A stretch of DNA of 64,000 bases from Pseudomonadota bacterium (GTDB lineage Bacteria > Pseudomonadota > Alphaproteobacteria > Caulobacterales > Caulobacteraceae): contig JAFECT010000001.1 of NCBI GenBank assembly GCA_018241995.1, positions 124,001 through 188,000 of the forward strand. Reading direction: 5' to 3'. Under the pieces are notes generated by a model. That model saw only the letters and a list, made by a program, of their open reading frames with translations. It did no database searches and was not told the DNA's origin. How positions within the stretch are numbered: position 1 is the first letter of the stretch; each line of letters opens with the position of its first letter. The position numbers and the translations under genes are program-made. Below, piece by piece: positions 1-12,360 of this stretch.

Positions 1-140
1 GGCTGAACCGCCTGGCCGAAGGCGAGCCGGTCAAGGTGGTGGCCGACGCCTGCGGCTACGCCTCCCCCAGCGCCTTCGTCGCGGCGTTCAAGGCGGCGTT
101 CGGCACCACGCCGGGACGGTACTTCGCGCCTAGCCCCTGA
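1..140 (+). CDS. AraC-family transcriptional regulator, C-terminal end (partial)
   Basis: The gene is cut by the left window edge. The reading frame starting at base 3 gives 45 residues and then TGA. It contains the second helix-turn-helix of an AraC/XylS DNA-binding domain: ADACGYASPSAF, then FKAAFGTTPGRYF, which matches the family signature of a second HTH followed by F-x-x-x-F-G-x-x-P-x-x-Y/F. The effector domain lies outside the window, so the regulon cannot be inferred. The stop overlaps the end of the convergent PLP-enzyme gene by 11 bp. Confidence 0.85.
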   Translation, partial: LNRLAEGEPVKVVADACGYASPSAFVAAFKAAFGTTPGRYFAPSP

Positions 141-1269
141 GCGCCTGATCCAGGTCCGCGATCAGGTCGTCGGCGTGCTCGATGCCGACCGAGACGCGCA
201 ACAGGTTGTCCGGCGTGGCGCTGTCGGGCGCTTCGTTGGATTTCCGGTGCTCGATCAGGCTCTCGACCCCGCCCAGGCTGGTGGCGCGGGTGAACAGCCG
301 GGAGCGCGCCACGGCCGCCATGGCCTCGGCCTGGCCGCCCTTGACCTGCACCGACAGCATGGCGCCGAACATCGACATCTGCCGCCTGGCGATCTCGTGC
401 CCCGGATGGTCCGGCAGGCCGGGATAGTGGACCGCCTCGACCATCGGATGGCCGGCCAGGAATTCGGCGATGCTCGCGGCGTTGGCGCTCTGCGCCCGCA
501 CCCGCAGGGCCAGGGTCTTGATCCCGCGCATCAGCAGCCAGCAGTCGAACGGCCCCGGCACACCGCCCATGGAGCCCTGGATCAGCCGGATGCGCTCGTG
601 GAATTCGTCCGCCCGCTTCAGGCTGACCGCCCCGCCCAGCACGTCGGAGTGCCCGCCCAGGTACTTGGTGGTGGCGTGCACCGCGATATCGGCGCCCAGG
701 CCCAGGACGTCCGACAACACGGGCGTCGCCCAGGTGTGGTCGCAGGCCAGCCGCGCGCCGGCGGCGTGCGCGATCTCCGCCACGGCGGCGATGTCGGTGA
801 TCTTCAGCAGCGGGTTCGACGGCGTCTCGGCCCAGATCAGCCGCGTGTTCGGCCGCATCGCGGCCTTGAGCGCATCGAGGTCCGTCAGGTCGGTGAAGCT
901 GACCTGAAGCCCCCAGGGCGCCAGCACCTCCTTCAGCAGCTTGGCGGTGCCGAAATAGACGTCGAGCGGCGCCACCACATGATCGCCGGGCTTCAGCGCC
1001 TGCAGGACCGCCGAGGTCGCCGCCTGCCCTGACCCGAACGCCGCGCAGGCCTCGGCCCGGTCGAGTTCGGCCAGGCAGGCCTCCAGCATGTGCCGGTTGG
1101 GGTTGTCGTAGCGCCCGTACATGAAGCCGCGCGGGTAGGCGCCGTCGATGTCGCGCTGGAAGGTGGTGGAGAGGTGGATCGGCGGCGTCACCGCGCCGGT
1201 GGCCGGATCGGGCTCATGGCCCGCATGTACGGCCAGGGTCTCGATGTGGGTCTTGCCGCTCTTCGACAT
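130..1269 (-). CDS. Trans-sulfuration family PLP-dependent enzyme (cystathionine gamma-synthase/beta-lyase type)
   Basis: This 379-residue protein belongs to the Cys/Met metabolism PLP-dependent family (fold type I). Visible family features are PPIHLSTTF near residue 30, YGRYDNPNR near 52, FGSGQAATSA near 78, and the PLP-lysine motif HATTKYLGGHSD near 200. SLGGVESLIEHR and RVSVGIEHADDL near the C-terminus are also typical. Its length is normal for the family. The enzymes cleave or form C-S bonds of cystathionine or homocysteine precursors in the cytoplasm. Sequence alone does not separate gamma-synthase, beta-lyase and gamma-lyase. The gene is transcribed alone, and a cluster of palindromic repeats lies upstream. 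Confidence 0.88.
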   Translation of the reverse strand: MSKSGKTHIETLAVHAGHEPDPATGAVTPPIHLSTTFQRDIDGAYPRGFMYGRYDNPNRHMLEACLAELDRAEACAAFGSGQAATSAVLQALKPGDHVVAPLDVYFGTAKLLKEVLAPWGLQVSFTDLTDLDALKAAMRPNTRLIWAETPSNPLLKITDIAAVAEIAHAAGARLACDHTWATPVLSDVLGLGADIAVHATTKYLGGHSDVLGGAVSLKRADEFHERIRLIQGSMGGVPGPFDCWLLMRGIKTLALRVRAQSANAASIAEFLAGHPMVEAVHYPGLPDHPGHEIARRQMSMFGAMLSVQVKGGQAEAMAAVARSRLFTRATSLGGVESLIEHRKSNEAPDSATPDNLLRVSVGIEHADDLIADLDQALRG

Positions 1270-1283
1270 CCCGGCCTCTCAGC

Positions 1284-1390
1284 GCGAAACCCTCTCCCGG
1301 TCGGGAGAGGGAGGGACCCGCGCCGCAGGCGTGGGAGGGTGAGGGACACAGGCGTCTGCCACAGTAACCCCTCACCCTGCCCTCTCCCCT
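1284..1390. repeat. Composite intergenic inverted repeat (ccctctcccg type)
   Basis: Bases 1290-1299 (ccctctcccg) and 1302-1311 (cgggagaggg) form a perfect 10-bp inverted repeat around a 2-base centre. A second imperfect pair joins the gggagggtgaggg segment near 1334-1346 to the ccctcaccctg segment near 1371-1381. Such pyrimidine/purine-rich palindromes are frequently dispersed between genes in alphaproteobacteria. No coding potential is seen. Confidence 0.7.
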
Positions 1391-1440
1391 AGAGCCTTTC
1401 AGGGTCAGATGGAATCGTCTGACCGCCCGGAAAGGCTCTA
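1390..1440. repeat. Intergenic palindrome, family copy A
   Basis: The outer arms tagagcctttc (1390-1400) and gaaaggctcta (1430-1440) are perfect 11-bp complements. The inner arms gtcaga (1404-1409) and tctgac (1418-1423) are also complementary. Between outer and inner arms lies an asymmetric internal loop with cgggcgg-like sequence on one strand. The same architecture occurs at 1449-1500 and 58240-58290. Confidence 0.85.
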
Positions 1441-1448
1441 TCTGGAGT

Positions 1449-1500
1449 GAGGGGCATGTCCGGGCGGGAAAGTGGGACCACTTTCCCTGACATGCCCCGC
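1449..1500. repeat. Intergenic palindrome, family copy B
   Basis: The outer arms ggggcatgtc (1451-1460) and gacatgcccc (1489-1498) pair perfectly. So do the inner arms gggaaagtgg (1466-1475) and ccactttccc (1478-1487). The 5-base stretch cgggc faces the single base t, giving an asymmetric bulge. The element aligns with the reverse complement of the copy at 58240-58290, with paired base changes. Confidence 0.88.
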
Positions 1501-1524
1501 GAGAGGGTTCCGTGCGCCAAGGCT

Positions 1525-1731
1525 TCAGTGCGGCAGCACGACCTTTTCGGAGGTGATGGCGTAGCGGGCCGTGGCCTTGGAGCGGTTCTCATCCGAGACC
1601 CGGCGCCAGGCGGCCTGGGCTTCGTCTCGGGCGTGATAGGGGCCCATCACCGTGGCCGAGCCGTCGCGCAGCTCCTTGAAGCCCGTGCAGGTGTAGTCGC
1701 CGCCGACGACCCAGAAACGTTCGCTGGTCAT
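1525..1731 (-). CDS. DUF4170 family small protein
   Basis: This 68-residue cytoplasmic protein resembles the alphaproteobacterial DUF4170 family: an N-terminal FWVVGGDYT, a central MGPYHARDEAQAAW, and a conserved RYAI near the end. No function is established. The ATG at 1731 is chosen because gaggagtgagg precedes it at suitable distance; a GTG three codons upstream (1740) is possible. The gene lies 17 bp after isocitrate lyase on the same strand and may be transcribed with it. Confidence 0.75.
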   Translation of the reverse strand: MTSERFWVVGGDYTCTGFKELRDGSATVMGPYHARDEAQAAWRRVSDENRSKATARYAITSEKVVLPH

Positions 1732-1748
1732 GATCCTCACTCCTCTAC

Positions 1749-3056
<1,308 letters not shown>

Positions 3057-3190
3057 AATGTGTCTCCTGGAAGCCGGATTCTGCGGCTCTCCAGTCGCCG
3101 CTCGCTGAGGAGAACACTCGCAGACGCTTATGGATACGTGCCTCGGCGCAAAATTCGGGAAAACTTGTCACGACTGAACTGGAAGTATCT

Positions 3191-3211
3191 GTCACAATAT
3201 GACATTGTGAC
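3191..3211. promoter_or_regulatory. Perfect inverted repeat in the aceA/regulator divergent promoter, likely operator
   Basis: gtcacaat (3191-3198), a 5-base spacer, then attgtgac (3204-3211) form a perfect palindrome ending 3 bases before the regulator ATG. An identical half-site, gtcacaat, occurs at 3052-3059 over the aceA start codon, and a partial tgtcac lies near 3166. Autoregulation plus aceA control by the adjacent HTH protein is the natural inference. Confidence 0.7.
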
Positions 3212-3214
3212 TTC

Positions 3215-4651
3215 ATGGCCGAACTTGAACGCAAGCTTTTCCTCGGCGGGCGGTTGAAGCGCCTGCGACGCGACCTCGGCCTGACCCAGACCCGCATGGC
3301 CCAGGACCTGGGCCTGTCGCCCAGCTATCTGAACCATCTGGAGCGCAACCAGCGGCCGGTGACGGCGGGCCTTTTGCTGCGCCTGGCCCAGACCTACGAC
3401 CTGGACCTGAAGAGCTTCACCACCGACGCCGAGGCGGGGGGCGAGGCCGACCTGTCGGAGGTGTTCGCCGATCCCCTGTTCCGCGACCTTGGCGTGCCGC
3501 GCCACGAGATCGTGGAGCTGGCAGCCAACGCGCCGGGCGCAGCCGAGGCGGTGACCCGGCTCTATCGCGCCTTCCTGGACGGCCGCCGCCGCAGCCTGCT
3601 GTCATCGGATGCGGCCGAGGCCGAACCCGGCGCCGGCGTCCCGGTCTCCTCGCCCCCCGACTGGGTGCGCGACTACATCCAGACCCAGCGCAACCACTTC
3701 CCGGAACTCGACGCCCTGGGCGAGGCCAGCGCGCAGGCGCTGGGCGCGACAGGCTGGGCCTTCGAGGCGGCGGCGATCGCGCGCCTGGCCGAGGCCTACA
3801 AGATCAAGGTCCAGGTCATGCCGGCCGAGGTCATGGTCGACTACCTGCGCCGCTACGACATCCACCGCCGACGCCTGCTGCTGTCCGAAGCGCTGGGTCC
3901 CACCAGCCGGGCCTTCGCGGTGGCCTCCCAGCTGGCCCTGGCCGAGCACGGCGAGGTGCTGAACCGAATGGCCGAGGAGGCCGGCGCGCCCGACCTGCCG
4001 ACCCGGCGCCTGTTGAAGGTGTCCCTGACCAACTACCTCGCCGCGGCGATCCTCGCGCCCTACGCCGACTTCCATGCGGCAGCCGAGAGCCTGGGCTATG
4101 ACATCGGCCGCTTGCAGGCCCGCTTCGGCCTGAGCTTCGAGCAGGCGGCGCACCGGCTGACCACCCTCTCCCGCCCCGGCGCGCGCGGCGTGCCGTTTTT
4201 CCTGATCCGCATGGACGCGGCCGGCAATGTGTCCAAGCGGTTCGCGGCGGGCGCCTTCCCCTTCTCGCGCTTCGGCGCCGGGTGCCCGCGGTGGCAGGCG
4301 CACTCGGCGTTCCGCACGCCCGGGCGTATCGGGACCCAGATCGTGCAGACGCGCGAGGGCGAGCGCTATTTCACCCTGTTCCGGACGGTCGAGCGCTCGG
4401 CGCCCGACTGGCGCGGCGGTGACGACGGCCTGGCGCTGGGCCTGGGCTGCGAACTGAAGCACGCCGCGAAGCTGGTCTACGCCCAGGGCCTCGACCTCGC
4501 CCATCCGCCGGTGACCGAGATCGGCCCGACCTGCCGCCTGTGCGAACGACCGAACTGCCGCGAGCGCGCCGCCGCGCCCATCACCCGCACCCTGACGGTC
4601 GAGGACTGGTCGCGCACGGTCTCCCCCTACCCGTTCGAGACCCACGGCTAG
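3215..4651 (+). CDS. XRE-family short-chain fatty-acid/acetate-type regulator (RamB/ScfR-like)
   Basis: The 478-residue protein starts with a Cro/C1-type HTH (about residues 12-66: LKRLRRDLGLTQTRMA, then LSPSYLNHLERNQRPVT). A long IrrE-like (DUF955) region follows, and the C-terminal domain carries CRLCERPNCRERAA, as in RamB and short-chain fatty acyl regulators. Known relatives control glyoxylate-shunt or propionate genes. The divergent aceA supports that role here. No ordinary Shine-Dalgarno lies before the ATG, because a palindrome occupies the site, so translation may be leaderless or repressible. The stop shares a CTAG with the convergent gene. Confidence 0.88.
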   Translation: MAELERKLFLGGRLKRLRRDLGLTQTRMAQDLGLSPSYLNHLERNQRPVTAGLLLRLAQTYDLDLKSFTTDAEAGGEADLSEVFADPLFRDLGVPRHEIVELAANAPGAAEAVTRLYRAFLDGRRRSLLSSDAAEAEPGAGVPVSSPPDWVRDYIQTQRNHFPELDALGEASAQALGATGWAFEAAAIARLAEAYKIKVQVMPAEVMVDYLRRYDIHRRRLLLSEALGPTSRAFAVASQLALAEHGEVLNRMAEEAGAPDLPTRRLLKVSLTNYLAAAILAPYADFHAAAESLGYDIGRLQARFGLSFEQAAHRLTTLSRPGARGVPFFLIRMDAAGNVSKRFAAGAFPFSRFGAGCPRWQAHSAFRTPGRIGTQIVQTREGERYFTLFRTVERSAPDWRGGDDGLALGLGCELKHAAKLVYAQGLDLAHPPVTEIGPTCRLCERPNCRERAAAPITRTLTVEDWSRTVSPYPFETHG

Positions 4652-5058
4652 ACCCGCGGCCGGATCTCCAGTTCGTCGTAGCCCGTCGCAGGGTCCAAGG
4701 GCCGCGCGAACTCGACCTCGGGCAGTTCGCCGATCACCAGCTCCACGGTGGTGTTGACGATGCAGCCGGCGACCAGGTGCCCGCCGACGCAGGCGCCGTC
4801 GCGCCGCGACAGGGCGATATGCAGGTGTGGGCCGTCAGGGCACAGCGTCCCACTCAGCGAAACGATCTCCATCGGCTCGGCGAAGGCTTTGAAGCTCTCC
4901 GGCTCCCCGACGACGCCCGGCATGCGTAGGCGCGCTTCGGTCAGGCTGCCGACGCATGAGAGGATGCACGCGGCGCGGAAGCCCCGTTCCCGGCTCAGGC
5001 GCTCGAGCGCCTCGTAGAGGTCGGTTCCGGGCGTCAGGCGAAAGGCATGGGCGCGCAT
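4648..5058 (-). CDS. PPC/DUF296 domain protein (PCC domain)
   Basis: The 136 residues fit a single PCC/DUF296 domain: an N-terminal FRLTPGTDLYEALERL, a central ILSCVGSLTEARLRMPG, and GPHLHIALSRRDGACVGGHL, where the histidines and glycines match the family trimer core. Plant members have AT-hook DNA-binding extensions; the bacterial single-domain proteins have no settled function. No signal peptide or AT-hook is visible. The gene ends on a CTAG shared with the convergent RamB-like gene. Confidence 0.8.
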   Translation of the reverse strand: MRAHAFRLTPGTDLYEALERLSRERGFRAACILSCVGSLTEARLRMPGVVGEPESFKAFAEPMEIVSLSGTLCPDGPHLHIALSRRDGACVGGHLVAGCIVNTTVELVIGELPEVEFARPLDPATGYDELEIRPRV

Positions 5059-5105
5059 GACGCGAGCCTAGGCTAACGCCCTTGGCCTCGCCACAGTCGG
5101 AAGCC

Positions 5106-7610
<2,505 letters not shown>

Positions 7611-7640
7611 CGGAAAAGAGCGGCCCCTAATCGGGCACCC

Positions 7641-7660
7641 TTAAACCGACGACCGTTTAA
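7641..7660. promoter_or_regulatory. Inverted repeat upstream of the hybrid kinase
   Basis: ttaaac (7641-7646), 8 bases, then gtttaa (7655-7660) form a perfect inverted repeat in the 93-bp gap before the kinase gene. The arms are AT-rich in an otherwise GC-rich context. It could be an operator or promoter element; the binding protein is unknown. Confidence 0.4.
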
Positions 7661-7703
7661 ATGCCGTGTACGGCCGATCCGGCTGCTACCTGGCCGCTAC
7701 CGA

Positions 7704-8438
7704 TCAGGCGTAACCCAGGGCGCTCATGCTGTCGCCGCAGAACTCCTGGAAGCGCGCCTCATGCTCGCCGGTCCAGGCCAGTTCGAGCGGACGGCCGCGC
7801 AGAAAGTCGCCCAGCTTGAACTTCGAGGCGTTCACGCGGTGGTTGCGCCGCTGGTCCCAGACCTCTTTCGACAGGGCGATCCCGCCGGGCTGCAGCAGCT
7901 TCTCGTCGAGGTACTCGTAGTCCCGGATGGCGTCTTCCAGCCGGACCAGCGGCAGGCCCTTGCCCATCAGTTCGGTGACGATGCGGTTCCACTGCCAGCA
8001 CAGCTTCTCGAAGCGCCCGTAGTGCTCCCAGGCGTCCAGCTCGGAGTCCGTGGTGGGGCGGATATCGATGCCCTTGGCGTAGCCGGTGTACATCTTGCGC
8101 ACCCAGTTCGACTGGATGACCTTGCGGCCATCACGCACCAGGTGGAACAGGCCTGCGTCCGGCCGGGCCGCGCGGATGGCGTCGGTCGCGAAGGCCAGAT
8201 AGGCGTTCACGTCGACCGCGACGGTGTTGCCGTTCTCGCCCTGCGGGGCGAGCCGGGCCAAGCCCTGGGCCACGGCATGGCGCACGTAAGGGTGGTTCGG
8301 GCAATAGGCGCTGACGCAGTAGAAATCGCGACCGCCGACCTGCTCGTGGTGCGCGCGCGTATTCTCGGCGTGACTCATCAGGTCGCCGAAAAAGGTGCTT
8401 CCGCTCCGGCTGGCGCCGGTAATGACCACAAGCTGCAT
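7704..8438 (-). CDS. Sulfotransferase family protein
   Basis: The 244-residue cytoplasmic protein opens with ITGASRSGSTFFGDLM, the 5'-phosphosulfate-binding loop of PAPS-dependent sulfotransferases. HLVRDGRKVIQSNWVRK, near residue 98, corresponds to the 3'-phosphate-binding segment. These enzymes transfer sulfate from PAPS to glycans, lipids or small molecules; the acceptor cannot be read here. The gene is 58 bp downstream of the FAD oxidoreductase on the same strand and the two may be cotranscribed, but no sulfate-activation genes are nearby. Confidence 0.83.
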   Translation of the reverse strand: MQLVVITGASRSGSTFFGDLMSHAENTRAHHEQVGGRDFYCVSAYCPNHPYVRHAVAQGLARLAPQGENGNTVAVDVNAYLAFATDAIRAARPDAGLFHLVRDGRKVIQSNWVRKMYTGYAKGIDIRPTTDSELDAWEHYGRFEKLCWQWNRIVTELMGKGLPLVRLEDAIRDYEYLDEKLLQPGGIALSKEVWDQRRNHRVNASKFKLGDFLRGRPLELAWTGEHEARFQEFCGDSMSALGYA

Positions 8439-8496
8439 GCGCGCGGGTTCCCCAACCCTTTTTGGCTGAACGTGTTCAAGGTGAACATCCGTCGCG

Positions 8497-10104
8497 CTAG
8501 CGCAAACTTTTTTTCAGGTCCCGGAGAATTTGCCGCGAAGCGTTGTGGCCTGGGGCTCCGGTGACGCCGCCGCCCGGGTGAGCGCCCGCGCCGCAGATGT
8601 AGAGTCCGTTCACCGGCGCGCGGTAGTCGCCGTGGCCGAGCACCGGTCGGGCGGAGAACAGCTGATCCAGGCTGAGTGCGCCGTGCATGATATCGCCCCC
8701 GACGAGGCCGAAGGTGCGCTCCAGGTCCAGGGGCGACAGCACCTGTCGGCCCAGGACCGACGCCTTGAAGCCCGGCGCGAAGCGATCAACCGTCTCAATC
8801 ATCAGGTCGGCGACCTCGTCCCTGTAGTCGTCCCAGGAGCGGCCGCCTGAAAGCTCGGGCTGCACGTGCTGGCAGAACAGGCTCGCGACGTGCCGGCCTC
8901 CGGGCGCCAAGCTGTCGTCCAGGGTCGAGGGGATCAGCATCTCCACAATCGGCTGCTTCGACCAGCCGAAGGCGCGGGCGTCGGCGTAGGCCTGCTCCAT
9001 GTAGGCCAAGGTCGGGGCCATGATGATCCCGGCGGTCATGTGGTCGCCGTTCTCCGGCAAGCAGGCGAAGCGCGGGAGTTCAGACAGGGCCACGTTCATG
9101 CGGAAGGTGCCCGAGCCGCAGCGGTAGCGCTCGATCCGCTCCTTGAAGTCGGCGGGCAGGACCGCCGGATCGACCAGCTTGCGGAACAGCAGCTTGGGAT
9201 TGAGGTTCGAGGCCACCGCGCGGGCGCGGACGGTGTCCCCGGCCTCGGTGACCACGCCGACCGCCCTGCCCTTTTCCGTCAAGACCTCGGCGACCGCGCA
9301 GTCGGTGCGGATCTCCACGCCTTTCGACCGGCAGGCCGCGGCCATGGCCTGGGTGATGGCGCCCATGCCGCCGATAGCGTGGCCCCAGGCGCCCTTCTTG
9401 CCGTTCACCTCGCCGAACACGTGGTGCAGCAGGACGTAGGCCGACCCTGGCGAATAGGGCGAGGCGTAGTTGCCCACCACCCCGTCGAAGCCGAACACCG
9501 CCTTGATCGGGTCGCTCTCGAACCAGCCGTCGAGGTAATCGCCCGCTGACTGGGAGAACAGGGCGAGCAGATCGCGCTTGCCGGTCAGGTCTAGTTTCGA
9601 CAGGCGCTTCGACAGGCTCAGGCTTTTCAGCAGCTCGGGGATCGCCTCGACCAGCCCGCCCTCGACCAGGTTCGGCGGGACCTCCAGCACGACTTCACGC
9701 AGCACGTCGGCGATGGCGTCCAGGCGCTCGCCGTAGGCGTCCAGGCGCTCGGCGTCCCGCTCGGAGAAGCGGGCCACCTCTGACCTGGTGCGGCCTTCGC
9801 CGGTCATCAGGTACTGACGCTCGTCGATCGGCAGGAAGTTCGAGACCTTGCGCTCCACGATCTTCAGGCCGTGGCCGTGCAGGTCCAGTTCGCGGATGAC
9901 CTTGGGATTGAGCAGCGAGACCGTGTAGCTGGCCACGGAGTTGCGGAAACCGGGGTGGAACTCCTCGGTCACCGCCGCCCCGCCGACCACGCCGCGGCGT
10001 TCGAGCACCGTCACCTTCAGCCCGGCCGAGGCCAGGTAGAAAGCGCAGACCAGGCCGTTGTGGCCCCCGCCGATGACGACGACGTCGGTTTCTCTGGTGC
10101 TCAT
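8497..10104 (-). CDS. NAD(P)/FAD-dependent oxidoreductase, phytoene desaturase-like (PYROXD2 type)
   Basis: The 535-residue protein has an N-terminal FAD-binding Rossmann motif (VVVIGGGHNGLVCAFYLA, then VLERR about 30 residues in) and VGGAAVTEE. The C-terminal FAD-contact segment is LYICGAGAHPGGGVTGAPG. This is the architecture of carotenoid isomerase/desaturase relatives and of PYROXD2-like proteins. No carotenoid genes (crtB, crtY and similar) are adjacent, so a carotenoid role should not be assumed. The ATG at 10104 is the natural start. The substrate is unknown. Confidence 0.88.
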   Translation of the reverse strand: MSTRETDVVVIGGGHNGLVCAFYLASAGLKVTVLERRGVVGGAAVTEEFHPGFRNSVASYTVSLLNPKVIRELDLHGHGLKIVERKVSNFLPIDERQYLMTGEGRTRSEVARFSERDAERLDAYGERLDAIADVLREVVLEVPPNLVEGGLVEAIPELLKSLSLSKRLSKLDLTGKRDLLALFSQSAGDYLDGWFESDPIKAVFGFDGVVGNYASPYSPGSAYVLLHHVFGEVNGKKGAWGHAIGGMGAITQAMAAACRSKGVEIRTDCAVAEVLTEKGRAVGVVTEAGDTVRARAVASNLNPKLLFRKLVDPAVLPADFKERIERYRCGSGTFRMNVALSELPRFACLPENGDHMTAGIIMAPTLAYMEQAYADARAFGWSKQPIVEMLIPSTLDDSLAPGGRHVASLFCQHVQPELSGGRSWDDYRDEVADLMIETVDRFAPGFKASVLGRQVLSPLDLERTFGLVGGDIMHGALSLDQLFSARPVLGHGDYRAPVNGLYICGAGAHPGGGVTGAPGHNASRQILRDLKKSLR

Positions 10105-10147
10105 GGCGTGGGGGTAGCCGTTGGCTGAGAGGGCGACAACCCCGCCC

Positions 10148-11047
10148 TCACCGGGCCGCGAATCCGGCCAGCAACTCCACGAACCAGCGCGCGGCGGTCA
10201 GCGAGCCCAGGTCGCCGATATCGAGGCTCGGATCGTATTCGGCCAGGTCCACGCAGCGCACCTTGGGATGGGCGCCGATCAGGCGCGTGGCCTCGAAGAA
10301 GTCCTCGGCCGAGATGCCGCCGGGGCGGGCGCCCGGCGCGGCGGGGAACTGGCTGCGGTCAATCACGTCAATGTCGAAGTCGACGTAGATCACGTCGCAG
10401 CGGGCGGCGAGGCTCGCCAGCTCCTCGGCCACCACCGCGTCCGCCCCCTGCTCGCGGCACTCGCGCGCGGTGCGCACGGAGATGCCGGCCGCCTTGGCCT
10501 TCTCGTGGGCGCGGCGCGTGTTGGCGAAGGGGGCCAAGCCCACCTGGGCGATGTGGCGACCATCCAGCCCGTCCTCCAGCAGCGCCTGGATCGGATTGCC
10601 GTTGTTCAGGCCGCAGTCGGTGTCGCGCAGGTCAAAGTGGGCGTCGAGCGTGAGCAGGCCGACGCCCTTCAGGTCCCGCCTCAACCCATGCACGCCCGGC
10701 CGGGTGACCGCATTGTTGCCGCCGATCAGCGCGACCAGCTCGCGCCGGGCGACCTCGGCGTCGACCGTGGCGCGGATCGGCTCGAAGGCGTCCGACGGCG
10801 GCACGATCTTCAGCATCAGGTCGCCCGCGTCGTGCACACGCAGATCCGACAAGTCCACGCCCGTCTCCAGGTCGTAGGTACTCATGCGCGGCAGCGCTGC
10901 GCGCAGGGCCTTTGGCGCCAGGTCGCAGCGGCCGGGCGTCAGCGAGCGCTCGCCCAGCGGCGCGCCGATCACCGAGACCCGCGCCTCGGGGTGGTCCCCA
11001 AGCAGGTCGGCGGCGGAGAACCAGCTCTTGCATTCGGAAGCGTGCAT
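10148..11047 (-). CDS. hutG: Formimidoylglutamase (arginase family), histidine degradation
   Basis: The roughly 299-residue protein belongs to the ureohydrolase fold. The metal-site segments LLTLDAHFDLRDTD and VIYVDFDIDVIDRSQFP are clear. The first metal-ligand loop reads IGGNNAVTRPG, where many family members have GGxH, an atypical feature. The substrate assignment to formiminoglutamate, giving glutamate and formamide, rests on its place in the hut cluster. The ATG at 11047 is chosen because ggag precedes it; an in-frame upstream start at 11125 would include a non-conserved extension. The gene is divergent from hutI with a HutC-type operator between them. Confidence 0.87.
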   Translation of the reverse strand: MHASECKSWFSAADLLGDHPEARVSVIGAPLGERSLTPGRCDLAPKALRAALPRMSTYDLETGVDLSDLRVHDAGDLMLKIVPPSDAFEPIRATVDAEVARRELVALIGGNNAVTRPGVHGLRRDLKGVGLLTLDAHFDLRDTDCGLNNGNPIQALLEDGLDGRHIAQVGLAPFANTRRAHEKAKAAGISVRTARECREQGADAVVAEELASLAARCDVIYVDFDIDVIDRSQFPAAPGARPGGISAEDFFEATRLIGAHPKVRCVDLAEYDPSLDIGDLGSLTAARWFVELLAGFAAR

Positions 11048-11101
11048 CGGGCGGCTCCTGGCGGGTTGGCGCTGTGGCTCGCCTAGCCTAGGGTCAGAAG
11101 G

Positions 11102-11115
11102 CCTGTCTATACAAC
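11102..11115. promoter_or_regulatory. Putative HutC operator between hutG and hutI
   Basis: The core gtctatac (11105-11112) is the exact reverse complement of the core gtatagac in the palindrome upstream of hutU. It fits the HutC/GntR-type consensus GT-N-TA-N-AC. It sits 28 bp before the hutI ATG and 55 bp before the hutG ATG, so one site could control both directions. Confidence 0.75.
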
Positions 11116-11139
11116 GCCGGACCACGGACGCCCCGGATC

Positions 11140-12360
11140 ATGTGGGACACCCTTTTCCTCGACGCGCACCTGGCGACCATGGCCGACGGCCGAGGCGAGG
11201 CCTATGGCGCGATCCGCGACGGCGCCCTGGCGGTCGAGGGCGGGCGCATCGCCTGGATCGGCCCGGCCGCCGATCTGCCCGGCGCGCCCGAAGCCCTGGC
11301 GCGAGAGGTCGTCCGGCTCGACGGCCGCTGGATCACCCCCGGCCTGGTCGACTGCCACACCCACCTCGTCTTCGGCGGCGACCGCTCCGCGGAATGGGAG
11401 CAGCGCCTGAACGGCGCCAGCTACGAGGCGATCGCCAAGGCCGGCGGCGGCATCTTGTCGACCGTGCGCGCCACGCGCGCCGCTTCCGAGGACGAACTGG
11501 TCGAGGCCGCCACGCCACGCCTCGAGGCCCTGATCGCCCAGGGCGTGACGACGGTGGAGATCAAGTCCGGCTATGGCCTCGACCTCGACAGCGAACTGAA
11601 GAGCCTGCGCGCGGCCGCCCGCGTGGGCGAGCGTTGCGGGGTCCGGGTCTCGCGCACCCTGCTCTCGGCCCACGCCGTGCCGCCGGAATATCGCGAGGAC
11701 CGCGCCGGTTATGTGCGCCTGATCAGCGAGACCATCATCCCCGCCGCTGCTCAGGCCGGGGTCGCCGACGCCGTCGACGCCTTCTGCGAGACCATCGGCT
11801 TCACGCCCGAGGAGACCGAGCAGGTCTTCGCCGCCGCCCAGGCCCACGGCCTCAGGGTCAAGCTGCACGCCGAACAGCTCAGCGACCAGGGCGGCGCGGC
11901 CCTGGCCGCCCGATTCCAGGCTTTGTCCGCCGACCATCTGGAGCACCTTTCCGAGGACGGCATAGCCGCCATGGCCAAGGCGGGAACGGTGGCGGTCGTG
12001 CTTCCCGGCGCCTTCTACTTCCTGCGCGACACGAAAGCCCCGCCTATCCAGGCACTGCGCGACGCGGGCGTGCCCATGGCCGTGGCCACCGACTGCAATC
12101 CGGGAACCTCGCCGGCCACATCGCCGCTGTTGATGCTCAACATGGCCTGCACCCTGTTCCGCCTGACGCCCGAGGAGGCGCTCGCCGGCATGACCCGCAA
12201 CGGCGCCCGCGCGCTGGGCCTTGAAGCCGAGATCGGCACGCTGGAGCCCGGCAAGGCCGCCGACCTCGCCGTCTGGAATGTCGAGACGCCGGCCGCCCTC
12301 GCCTACTGGCTGGGCGCCGACCTGCTGCACTCGCGCTGGCGCGAGGGGCAGCGCCAATGA
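11140..12360 (+). CDS. hutI: Imidazolonepropionase
   Basis: The 406-residue amidohydrolase opens imidazolone-5-propionate to N-formimino-L-glutamate. Metal and catalytic motifs are [12 protein letters not shown] near residue 71, [12 protein letters not shown] near 245 and [11 protein letters not shown] near 318. [12 protein letters not shown] is also characteristic. Length and start ([11 protein letters not shown]) match the family. It leads the rightward hut operon and overlaps hutC by 4 bp (ATGA), indicating translational coupling. The operator upstream suggests repression by HutC. Confidence 0.96.
   Translation: MWDTLFLDAHLATMADGRGEAYGAIRDGALAVEGGRIAWIGPAADLPGAPEALAREVVRLDGRWITPGLVDCHTHLVFGGDRSAEWEQRLNGASYEAIAKAGGGILSTVRATRAASEDELVEAATPRLEALIAQGVTTVEIKSGYGLDLDSELKSLRAAARVGERCGVRVSRTLLSAHAVPPEYREDRAGYVRLISETIIPAAAQAGVADAVDAFCETIGFTPEETEQVFAAAQAHGLRVKLHAEQLSDQGGAALAARFQALSADHLEHLSEDGIAAMAKAGTVAVVLPGAFYFLRDTKAPPIQALRDAGVPMAVATDCNPGTSPATSPLLMLNMACTLFRLTPEEALAGMTRNGARALGLEAEIGTLEPGKAADLAVWNVETPAALAYWLGADLLHSRWREGQRQ

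Noticed and set aside
175..1032. Long plus-strand frame opposite the PLP-enzyme gene
   Set aside because: It is the antisense shadow of a recognised gene in GC-rich DNA and has no family motif.
7641..7660. CtrA binding site
   Set aside because: The TTAA halves are 12 bases apart and inverted, unlike the direct TTAA-N7-TTAA site.
8465..8495. gaac repeats near the sulfotransferase start as an SOS box
   Set aside because: The spacing between gaac copies is 11 bases, not 7.
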